This document shows, in pieces, positions 16,117-22,452 of a stretch of DNA of 22,452 bases. This DNA is from CAYGTS01 sp964352905. Its GTDB lineage: Bacteria; Pseudomonadota; Gammaproteobacteria; JAHCLG01. Position 1 is the stretch's first letter; each line of letters begins with the position of its first letter. The notes under the pieces were generated by a model. It made no database searches. It was given only the letters and a program-made list of their open reading frames with translations, and was not told the origin of the DNA. The position numbers were made by a program, and so were the translations under genes. Location of the stretch: contig CAYGTS010000027.1 of NCBI GenBank assembly GCA_964352905.1, forward strand, positions 1-22,452. Direction: 5' to 3'.

Positions 16117-16825
16117 CCTGTGTTGAACGTTGTGGTTGAACAACTGGTTGTTTTGCCAAAAATCGTGAATGCTGTAACCATTTTTTCTCAGGGTAATACG
16201 CAAATACAATCGTACCGTTTTTAATGGTATTAATCAGCGGCCTGACTACCCGCGGATCAACAGCCGGGCAGCCCCAGCTGCGCCCAAGATAATGATAATG
16301 CGACGCAAAGCTTTGACTCGCATACCATGCACCGTGAACCACAATATGGCGCGATAACGCATGATCGTTAAATCCTTTCTCTAAGCCTTTTAAGCGCAAA
16401 GAATAGCCTTCATGACCATAGTAAGTATCTGCTGTGAGAAAAACCCCAATACTTGATTCATGGCTACCTGAGTAATTTGAAAAATAATGCGCCTTAAGCA
16501 TGTCACCACTACCGCTACCATGCGTAACCAGGGTGTGGTATCTCACACTAAGATTATTCATATCAAAAACCCACAAGCGTGGCTTTACCGCATCAAGGTG
16601 ATAATCAATCACGGTTAATAGTTTTTGATCATCTAAGCCCATCTTGCGAGCATTCATATAAGCCGTTAGCGCAAGCCCAAGCACTTTCTTATTTAACTGT
16701 GGTGCCTTTTGTTCTAAGCGTTGTAGTATAGTAGATTTATTTTTTTGCTGAGTCACAGCAAAAAGCATTGTTGAATAAAACCCCAATAGTATGCAAAAAA
16801 GCATTACAAAAAGTTGTCGAAACAT
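16103..16825 (-). CDS. L,D-transpeptidase-like protein (YkuD_2-type), exported
   Basis: 240 aa with an N-terminal hydrophobic signal (MFRQLFVMLFCILLGFYSTM, likely cut near 23). The catalytic region has HGAWY (164-168) and GRSWGCPAV (181-189) with Cys186 as nucleophile, plus the upstream THGSGSG segment (101-107). The SWGCP form is typical of the murein L,D-transpeptidase catalytic domain family (Pfam PF13645) rather than of classic ErfK/YbiS. Such enzymes are expected to act on peptidoglycan or its attached proteins in the periplasm. The ribosome binding site GAGAGGGG lies upstream of ATG 16825. It overlaps the convergent NAGPA-like gene by 14 bases at the 3' ends, so both C termini are constrained. 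Confidence 0.85.
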   Translation of the reverse strand: MFRQLFVMLFCILLGFYSTMLFAVTQQKNKSTILQRLEQKAPQLNKKVLGLALTAYMNARKMGLDDQKLLTVIDYHLDAVKPRLWVFDMNNLSVRYHTLVTHGSGSGDMLKAHYFSNYSGSHESSIGVFLTADTYYGHEGYSLRLKGLEKGFNDHALSRHIVVHGAWYASQSFASHYHYLGRSWGCPAVDPRVVRPLINTIKNGTIVFAYYPEKKWLQHSRFLAKQPVVQPQRSTQVSVV

Positions 16826-16961
16826 TAACGAGTTCCCCTCTCTTTATAAAACTAATAAAAAAAATAAGATCCCCTCCCCCTTTTATCCTGCAAGAAAGAT
16901 ACCTTGAGTCATTGCAATGTGCAAGTATTTTTTAAAGTACATATTTTTTGCAGATTTTTTA

Positions 16962-16979
16962 TAACGACAATTATCGTTA
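16962..16979. repeat. Small perfect inverted repeat after comEC
   Basis: TAACGA, six bases, TCGTTA. It lies between the comEC stop and the L,D-transpeptidase start. It could be an operator for the latter, or chance; it lacks a T-tract in the comEC direction. Confidence 0.25.
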
Positions 16980-16987
16980 CAATAAAT

Positions 16988-19267
16988 TTAATAAAAAAGC
17001 CCGTTTGGCCTATAAAAGCAACTTGGTTTTTGTACATTTTCTGTTGTTAATAATTGCATAACAATGGCACCACAATCTGCCGTATTGAATAACATTGTAG
17101 CACGCGCTTGATAACGCTGAACGACTTTTTTACTCGGAAAATGAAAACGATTATGAAAACCTGTTGCAAATAAAACATAACGTGGATTAACCGCATTAAT
17201 AAAAATAGGTGAGGATGAAGTATTGCTACCATGATGTGGAGCAATTAACACTGTACTGGCTAGTCGTGCTTTTTCTAACCGAACTAATTGCGCTTCGGCG
17301 ATTTTTTCAATGTCACCCGTTAATAAAATTTTTTTTTGATCAACACTAACTTGTAATACACAGGAACTATTATTGTCTTGATAGACTTGTGCTCTGGGTG
17401 GATAGAGGATCTTAAAATCAACCCCATCCCATTGCCAATGCTGACCACGGTAACAATGTTCTGCCTTAAAAGGAAAGAGCTTTTGCGGAATGCTTGAAAG
17501 AATCATGGTCGTTTTAAAATTTTCTAAAATTGATTGTGCGCCCCCAATATGATCATTATCGCCGTGACTGATTACCATCCTATCGATATGCCGTAAACCC
17601 AATGTTTTTAAATAGGGTATAACAACTGTCTTTCCCATATCAGAATCATCATTAAACTTAGGGCCAGTATCATAAATTAAAACATGATGCTGGGTCACCA
17701 ATACACTGGCTAAGCCCTGCCCTACATCTAAAACCGCCAACCAGGCGTTGCCAAATGCAGGGCGAGGGTAATGATAAAAAAATAAAGGCAACAACCAAAT
17801 AAACGCTATCAATTTTCCAGGTAAACCTTGTGGTGAATTAAGGATTAACACAGCCAGCAAAACCAACAAAAATAACATGCAAGAAGGTATGACTAACGGG
17901 ATCACGGCATGTGGTATTGTGCTCAAATAACTTAAATAAAGCCATAAACAATGAATAATACTAGCTGAAATTTGCCAAATAAAACTTGCTAACGCTGGCA
18001 ATAATCCATAGCAAGCACAACCAAACAAGGATAAAGGCAAAATAAAAAAACTCACGACAGGCACCGCTAGCAGGTTAGCAGCGATAGCCACCAAACTGAG
18101 TTGTTGAAAAAATAAACTTAAAAAAGGCATTAAGCCTGTAAAGACCAATAAATGCATTTTAACGCTAGCAAGTTTGCTATTTTTTTTAGCGATGCGAGCA
18201 TTTAAGCCATACAACAACACTATCACTGCTGCAAAAGATAAAACAAAACTCACGTTTAATAATTGCAATGGATTAGCAGCAACCATCAACGTTAAAGTAA
18301 CAATCACCACATCCAAAAGTGATGTTTTACGTTTTAAGATCAAGGCGAGTGTAAACAAGCTGAGCATCACTAAAGCACGAATGGTGGGAACAGCTAATCC
18401 GGTTATTAAACAATAAAAACTGGCCACACTAATCGCAACCAAGCAGGCGATGAGATGTTGATTGCATCTACGCAAAAACAAAATGCGCGCTAAGAAAAAC
18501 CGCATTAAAACGATAAGACAACCCGCCACTAAGCTCACATGCAAGCCTGAAATGGCGATTAAATGTGCAGTCCCTGTTGCCTTAAAAATTTGCCATTGCG
18601 CTGAAGTAATGTCTTCTTTAATGCCTAAACACAGCGCATTGATAATGGCAGCCTCATTTTGTTGTGGTAATGTCTTTACTATAGCCGCATGCAAAGACTC
18701 TCGAATGTGTAAGAGGAAATCGTGCTTTTGTGGCAATAAACGTGTTGCATTATTTTTAATATAACCCGTCGCTGCAATATGATTAATGCGTAACCATTGC
18801 GCATAATCAAAACTGCCGGGGTTATGATAACTATGATTAGGCTTAAGCTTAATGCTAAACTGCCAATGCTGCCCTAAGCGTAGTGGTTTTGTTGGATAAT
18901 ACCAGTTTAATTTCACTAAATAAGAATATTTTTGCCATTGCGCCTGTTGCTGCAGCGCGGTGAGTTTAAATAAAAAATGGGTAGCATGATGAGAGCCGCT
19001 GGGTACACTAACAACAACTCCTTGCACTTGGATTGGGCGCATTAAATCAGCGCTTGGTAAAGCATAGTAGGTTTGCAATTTTGCATAACCAAAAACCCAG
19101 GTTAAGCCTAATAACAAACCGAGTGCAATATATTGCATATGGCGCTTTGGGTAAAAGTATGATAATAAACAAAGTAACAATGCAACAATGCTAGCACACA
19201 GAAATAGGCTAACCGTGCTAAGGCCCAAGCCATTACCGAGTATAAAGGCGAGAAACAAGGCGCGCAT
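16988..19267 (-). CDS. comEC: ComEC/Rec2 DNA-uptake channel protein
   Basis: 759 aa with the standard three-part plan: an N-terminal membrane and soluble DUF4131 part (1-200), a polytopic Competence domain (about 215-490, many hydrophobic helices) and a C-terminal metallo-beta-lactamase-like domain with LDVGQG (513-518), SHGDNDHIGG (567-576), LTGD and APHHGSN. It forms the inner-membrane channel for single-stranded DNA in natural transformation; the C-terminal domain is thought to be the nuclease. The length is normal and no defect is seen. The start has AAGAGAG upstream. The gene is divergent from DUF2062 with 63 bp between starts. Linkage to lolCD is common in gammaproteobacteria. Confidence 0.93.
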   Translation of the reverse strand: MRALFLAFILGNGLGLSTVSLFLCASIVALLLCLLSYFYPKRHMQYIALGLLLGLTWVFGYAKLQTYYALPSADLMRPIQVQGVVVSVPSGSHHATHFLFKLTALQQQAQWQKYSYLVKLNWYYPTKPLRLGQHWQFSIKLKPNHSYHNPGSFDYAQWLRINHIAATGYIKNNATRLLPQKHDFLLHIRESLHAAIVKTLPQQNEAAIINALCLGIKEDITSAQWQIFKATGTAHLIAISGLHVSLVAGCLIVLMRFFLARILFLRRCNQHLIACLVAISVASFYCLITGLAVPTIRALVMLSLFTLALILKRKTSLLDVVIVTLTLMVAANPLQLLNVSFVLSFAAVIVLLYGLNARIAKKNSKLASVKMHLLVFTGLMPFLSLFFQQLSLVAIAANLLAVPVVSFFILPLSLFGCACYGLLPALASFIWQISASIIHCLWLYLSYLSTIPHAVIPLVIPSCMLFLLVLLAVLILNSPQGLPGKLIAFIWLLPLFFYHYPRPAFGNAWLAVLDVGQGLASVLVTQHHVLIYDTGPKFNDDSDMGKTVVIPYLKTLGLRHIDRMVISHGDNDHIGGAQSILENFKTTMILSSIPQKLFPFKAEHCYRGQHWQWDGVDFKILYPPRAQVYQDNNSSCVLQVSVDQKKILLTGDIEKIAEAQLVRLEKARLASTVLIAPHHGSNTSSSPIFINAVNPRYVLFATGFHNRFHFPSKKVVQRYQARATMLFNTADCGAIVMQLLTTENVQKPSCFYRPNGLFY

Positions 19268-19330
19268 AAAACTCTCTTAATAATACGCCCTTGAAAACAG
19301 CATAACTAGTTTACCTGAATAACGGGAAAT

Positions 19331-19855
19331 GTGGTGAAAAAATTTTTTCAAAAATATCTGCCGAAATCGAGTACGTTAAAAGAGCATAAACATTTGCGCA
19401 TTTTTGGTGCTGTTTTAACCAACCAAAATCTCTGGCATTTAAATCGTCGTAGCGTTGCGCGCGCTTTTGCGATTGGTTTATTTGTTATGTATATGCCACT
19501 GCCTTTTCAAATGCTCATCGCTGCAGCTGTTGCTATCCTTGCCCGTGCAAATATTCCCGTTGCTGTGGTCACGGTTTGGATTTCTAATCCATTTACCATG
19601 CCGGCGATGTTTTATTTGGCTTATAAAATTGGTGTGATGATTTTGGGTGGGCCACTTAAACCACTGCAGTTTGAACTATCGTGGCATTGGCTAACCCAGC
19701 AACTCGGCCAAATTTGGCAACCTTTGTTATTAGGGAGTGTCATCTGTGGCACGGTGCTCGCGATAATCGGCTATTTTGCAGTGACAATTATTTGGCGGAT
19801 GGTGGTTAAACGTAATTGGCGCAGGCGTAAGTTAGCGCGGAAAATCAAGCGATAA
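19331..19855 (+). CDS. DUF2062 family membrane protein
   Basis: 174 aa, starting at GTG 19331 (a second GTG follows at 19334). The family core is clear: RRSVARAFAIGLFVMYMPLPF (39-59), a hydrophobic helix, then WISNPFTMPAMFYLAYKIG (83-101). Two or three membrane segments and a very basic C terminus (RNWRRRKLARKIKR) point to the inner membrane with the tail in the cytoplasm. The function is unknown; members usually sit beside comEC and lol genes, as here. It converges on lolD with a 40-bp hairpin element between them. Confidence 0.85.
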   Translation: MVKKFFQKYLPKSSTLKEHKHLRIFGAVLTNQNLWHLNRRSVARAFAIGLFVMYMPLPFQMLIAAAVAILARANIPVAVVTVWISNPFTMPAMFYLAYKIGVMILGGPLKPLQFELSWHWLTQQLGQIWQPLLLGSVICGTVLAIIGYFAVTIIWRMVVKRNWRRRKLARKIKR

Positions 19856-19860
19856 ACAGC

Positions 19861-19900
19861 AATTCCCGTTCTTGAGTTATTCAACATCTCGCCGGGAATT
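19861..19900. repeat. Palindromic-ended repeat between DUF2062 and lolD, possible bidirectional terminator
   Basis: Forty bases with perfect 8-bp inverted ends, AATTCCCG (19861-19868) and CGGGAATT (19893-19900). Bases 19866-19900 are an exact 35-base reverse complement of 22400-22434. The element starts on the lolD stop codon (TAA on the minus strand, 19899-19901). Its position between convergent stops suits a shared transcription end. Confidence 0.75.
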
Positions 19901-20603
19901 ACTGAGCGATAAGCGCATCACCCGTATCATCACGTAACACACCATCAACAAGCTCATAACGTGACTGCATTTTGCGTGCTAAGCTATGGTCATGCGTAAC
20001 GATTATCAAACTAGTGTTACATTTTTCATTCATCCTTAACATTAATTCATAAACGTTGTGTGCGGTCTTGTTATCTAAATTGCCTGTTGGCTCATCAGCT
20101 AAAATACAGAACGGATCTGTAACCATCGCTCGTGCAATTGCGATACGCTGTTTTTCACCGCCAGATAATTCAGCTGGTTTATGTTTAGCACGATTAGCCA
20201 AGCCAACTTCATTAATTAAATGTAAGGCTTTTGCTTGCGCTTGTTTGGTGGTTTTGCCTGCAATCAGTAACGGCATGCAAACATTTTCTAAGGCAGTAAA
20301 TTCGGGCAATAAATGATGAAATTGATAAACAAAACCTAAATAACGGTTACGTAGAAAACTACGTTTACGTTCACTCACATGAGCAATGTCTTGCCCAGCT
20401 ACTAAAACCGTACCCGAAGTGGGTTTATCTAAACCACCTAATAAATGCAACAAAGTTGACTTACCTGAACCGGATGCACCTAAAATAGCTAAAGTTTGTT
20501 TAGCAACAACGCTTAAACTTAAATCCTGTAATACTTTGACATTTAAATGCCCATCAATAAAATTTTTTGTTAATTGCTGACAACTTAAAACCGTATTATT
20601 CAT
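19899..20603 (-). CDS. lolD: LolD, ATPase of the lipoprotein-releasing ABC transporter
   Basis: 234 aa from ATG 20603. An earlier in-frame start would extend it into lolC and lacks the strong GGAGG that precedes 20603 by nine bases. Walker A GASGSGKST (42-50), the signature LSGGEKQ (146-152), Walker B CILADE (166-171) and the H-loop His204 are all present, and VYQFHHLLPEF is LolD-like. It powers release of outer-membrane lipoproteins from the inner membrane to LolA. Its start overlaps the lolC stop by eight bases (ATGAATAA), so translation is coupled. The stop codon forms the first bases of a dispersed repeat. Confidence 0.93.
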   Translation of the reverse strand: MNNTVLSCQQLTKNFIDGHLNVKVLQDLSLSVVAKQTLAILGASGSGKSTLLHLLGGLDKPTSGTVLVAGQDIAHVSERKRSFLRNRYLGFVYQFHHLLPEFTALENVCMPLLIAGKTTKQAQAKALHLINEVGLANRAKHKPAELSGGEKQRIAIARAMVTDPFCILADEPTGNLDNKTAHNVYELMLRMNEKCNTSLIIVTHDHSLARKMQSRYELVDGVLRDDTGDALIAQ

Positions 20604-21852
20604 AGCGTAATGCCTCCGCAGGTTGCGTTCTTGCCGCACGCCAAGCAGGATAAAGCGTTGCCAATAAACTTAGGATTAACGCAATTAAGCACACTTGAAT
20701 AACATCGTTGGCTTCAACTTTGGAGGGTAAATAATCCACAAAATAAATACCCCCTGAAAATAAGTTCACATGAAAAACATGTTCGATAAAATTAACAATC
20801 GCAGTAGCATTATTCGCTAATAATAAGCCACCCATTAAGCCTAAAAGTGTTCCAAACAAACCCACGATAAAACCTTGGAAAATAAAGATCCATAAAATAT
20901 TAGATGGCGTGGCACCTAAGGTTCGTAAAATCGCAATATCGGCACGTTTATCATTCACCACCATCACAAGTGTTGATACCAAATTAAATGTCGCAACTGC
21001 AACGATTAATAATAAAATAATAAACATCATGGTTTTTTCTAATTTAATTGCGTCAAAAAAATTACCAAACTGCTCTGTCCAATTGGTAATTTGCACGTCT
21101 TCCGGCAAAGTTTTTTCAAAGACTTGTGATAGATAAGGTGCTAAATACAAATCGGATAATTTTAGCCTAATCCCCGTCACGCCATTGCCCAATTGAAAAA
21201 GTTTTTGCGCATCCGTCATATTAATCATAGCAATTTGCGCATCATAACCACCAAAACCACTACCAATGCTAAAAATGCCTTTAACCGTAAAACGTTTAAA
21301 ACGTGGCATTAATGCCGCTGGCGTTAACGTTGCCTGTGGAATCATTAACACAACCTTATCACCAACCGTAACACCCAGGCTTGCAGCTAATTTATCGCCT
21401 AAAATAATTCCAAACTCACCGGCTTTTAAGTCACTTAACTTGCCGGCTATCATTTTTTTAGCGAGACTGGAAATAGCAGCTTCATAGTGTGGCGCGATCC
21501 CAACAATAGCAATTGCTGTGACCCCCCCCTCTTTACTGGTTAAAACACCTTGCCCATCGATAAAAGGCGCAATTTCCTTTACATCGGGATTTTTTTGTAC
21601 CTGCTTTGCAATGCTTTGCCAATCATCTAACCGACCATTAATACTAATGATACTAAGCTGACGTGCCACCCCAAAGATTTTATCGCGAATTTGTTGATCA
21701 AAACCATTCATAACAGATAACACCGTGATTAATACCGTGACACCCAACGTGATCCCCAGTATTGAAACCAATGAAATAAAGGATATAAAATGATTACGCC
21801 GTTTTGCTTTAAGATAGCGCAGTGCTATGAATAAATTTAATGGTCGAAACAT
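20596..21852 (-). CDS. lolC: LolC/E-family permease of the lipoprotein-releasing transporter
   Basis: 418 aa. One N-terminal membrane helix (24-48) is followed by a large periplasmic domain and three C-terminal helices (about 275-299, 318-346, 384-404). The family segments VMNGFDQQIRDKIFG (47-61) and DKRADIAILRTLGA (301-314) and the end PAEALRYE are all present. It forms the membrane part of the Lol transporter with LolD. Only one permease gene is in this operon. If no lolE exists elsewhere, it works as a homodimer (the LolF arrangement), which cannot be judged here. No strong Shine-Dalgarno sequence precedes ATG 21852. Confidence 0.9.
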   Translation of the reverse strand: MFRPLNLFIALRYLKAKRRNHFISFISLVSILGITLGVTVLITVLSVMNGFDQQIRDKIFGVARQLSIISINGRLDDWQSIAKQVQKNPDVKEIAPFIDGQGVLTSKEGGVTAIAIVGIAPHYEAAISSLAKKMIAGKLSDLKAGEFGIILGDKLAASLGVTVGDKVVLMIPQATLTPAALMPRFKRFTVKGIFSIGSGFGGYDAQIAMINMTDAQKLFQLGNGVTGIRLKLSDLYLAPYLSQVFEKTLPEDVQITNWTEQFGNFFDAIKLEKTMMFIILLLIVAVATFNLVSTLVMVVNDKRADIAILRTLGATPSNILWIFIFQGFIVGLFGTLLGLMGGLLLANNATAIVNFIEHVFHVNLFSGGIYFVDYLPSKVEANDVIQVCLIALILSLLATLYPAWRAARTQPAEALRYE

Positions 21853-21920
21853 AGTTGTTAATAAACCTTAGGTTAGATAAAAATCAGGTAACTATTCAGT
21901 AAATTTAATTGTGAATTTAC

Positions 21921-21969
21921 CAAGAACGTTCAGATTTGGCGTTCCCATCTACAGGGTGAATAGTTACAA
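21921..21969 (+). repeat. Dispersed intergenic repeat, copy B
   Basis: Its first half (21921-21938, CAAGAACG-TCAGATTTG) matches 22427-22444 with one substitution. Its second half (21936-21969) matches copy A at about 19-55. It therefore bridges two repeat modules seen separately elsewhere in the window. Confidence 0.6.
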
Positions 21970-22106
21970 AATCAGTGTGTGCTGCTATCATTGTAACCAC
22001 CGCACTTCGTAGGATCTTCGATTTTGAAAAATTTCACTGTGCAAGCTATCGACTCTACCGCATTAACTCACATCACCTTAAAATCTCATTCATTGGCTCT
22101 TGCCCC

Positions 22107-22141
22107 TGGATTGCTTCGTCGCTGCGCTTCTCGCAATGACG
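22107..22141. repeat. Widespread GC-richer dispersed repeat (ATTGCTTCGTC...GCAATGAC type)
   Basis: It carries ATTGCTTCGTCGCTGCGC followed by TCTCGCAATGACG. GATTGC and GCAATG can pair at the ends. Sequences of this kind are known as abundant intergenic repeats in many unrelated bacteria. It is much richer in GC than its surroundings. Confidence 0.6.
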
Positions 22142-22248
22142 TGCAATCAAATGCGCAGCAATCACAATAAAAAGGGAGAATAAAAACCCTTGATTTACAG
22201 GGCATAATATTTGAAAATCACCAAGATATCTACAGGAGATTACACAAT

Positions 22249-22401
22249 ATGAAACATTTCTTATTGGCAGTAGCGATATGCGCTGTTATGATCCTCAGCG
22301 GCTGCAATACCGTGCAAGGTTTTGGCAAAGATGTTCAGGCTGGCGGTCAAGCGCTGCAAAATGCTGCAACTGATGTTAAACAAGATATCAAACATCGGTA
22401 A
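22249..22401 (+). CDS. Entericidin-like small lipoprotein
   Basis: 50 aa and too short for most gene callers. It has a lipoprotein signal MKHFLLAVAICAVMILSGC with lipobox LSGC (lipid on Cys19). The mature part is about 32 aa, NTVQGFGKDVQAGGQALQ followed by NAATDVKQDIKHR, matching the entericidin A/B pattern of CNTv-G-GkDvq--G-aI. AGGAG lies 10 bases before the ATG. Entericidins are outer-membrane lipoproteins tied to stress or cell-lysis control in E. coli; the role here is inferred from the family only. With Asn after the lipidated Cys it should be sorted to the outer membrane by the neighbouring Lol system. The stop codon coincides with the start of a dispersed repeat. Confidence 0.88.
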   Translation: MKHFLLAVAICAVMILSGCNTVQGFGKDVQAGGQALQNAATDVKQDIKHR

Positions 22402-22452
22402 TTCCCGGCGAGATGTTGAATAACTCAAGAACGGTCAGATTTGAGGCAAGGT
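22400..22452 (+). repeat. Dispersed repeat starting on the entericidin-like stop codon (runs off the window)
   Basis: 22400-22434 is an exact inverted copy of 19866-19900. It then continues (22427-22444) into the module also found at 21921-21938. The end of the element lies outside the window. Unlike the lolD copy it lacks the second GGGAATT end, so it is either a longer form or a mosaic. Confidence 0.7.

Larger units (their letters stand above)
21853..22248. other. Divergent intergenic region between lolC and the entericidin-like gene
   Basis: About 400 bp without a gene. It holds repeat copy B (21921-21969), a GCTTCGTCGCTGCGC-type dispersed repeat (22107-22141) and a small AAGGG/CCCTT hairpin (22172-22191). 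The end supplies AGGAG (22234-22238) for the lipoprotein gene. No clear promoter pair was recognised for either gene. Confidence 0.5.

Noticed and set aside
16962..16979. Inverted repeat after comEC as a rho-independent terminator
   Set aside because: In the comEC direction it is followed by an A-rich rather than T-rich run, and the stem is AT-rich and short.
18174..18764. Two plus-strand frames opposite comEC
   Set aside because: Antisense shadows of the hydrophobic comEC helices; their content is mirrored codon composition.
1..22452. CRISPR array, rRNA or tRNA genes
   Set aside because: No regularly spaced repeats and no rRNA or tRNA signatures were seen anywhere in the window.

Overview
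The window looks like a chromosomal segment of an AT-rich gammaproteobacterium, probably a host-associated or intracellular lineage in or near the Legionellales (Legionella/Coxiella/Berkiella-like). The evidence is a lipoprotein-sorting operon (lolC-lolD) beside DUF2062 and comEC in a layout common in gammaproteobacteria, together with a very large effector-like protein, orphan genes, decaying genes and small dispersed repeats. The genus cannot be fixed from the sequence alone.

Layout. (1) 1-7427: a repeat-containing leader followed by one giant gene (210-7427, about 2405 aa). It joins a superfamily-2 helicase engine with SNF2-like C-terminal motifs, a glycosyltransferase-A-like module and a C-terminal Ulp1/C48-type cysteine protease. 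This is the most unusual object in the window. (2) 7446-12000: an accessory, decaying zone. It holds an IS3-like element with recognisable terminal inverted repeats but no orfA and an amber-interrupted transposase, two frameshifted or truncated gene remnants and one uncertain gene scrap, an intact RelE-type toxin with its HTH antitoxin (toxin first), and an orphan 356-aa gene bracketed by two related hairpins. (3) 12139-16825: a degenerate receiver-GGDEF-EAL protein, a CPBP (Abi/CAAX-like) membrane protease, a small RMF-like membrane-anchored protein behind a near-consensus sigma70 promoter, a secreted phosphodiester-glycosidase family protein and a convergent L,D-transpeptidase-like protein. 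(4) 16988-22452: comEC, DUF2062, lolD and lolC, then a divergent entericidin-like small lipoprotein.

How the parts fit. Regions 3 and 4 are mostly envelope functions: lipoprotein export from the inner membrane (LolC-LolD), DNA uptake (ComEC), cell-wall crosslink or anchor chemistry (L,D-transpeptidase) and a small outer-membrane lipoprotein. Regions 1 and 2 look acquired or fast-evolving. The giant gene has the appearance of a secreted effector, because a Ulp1 fold normally acts on SUMO/NEDD8-type eukaryotic modifiers. A role in conflict with phages or plasmids cannot be excluded.

Dispersed repeats link the zones. A 35-bp sequence begins exactly on the TAA stop codon of both lolD and the entericidin-like gene. 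A second, partly overlapping family lies upstream of lolC and upstream of the giant gene. All identifications rest on reading motifs in the sequence; no database search was run.
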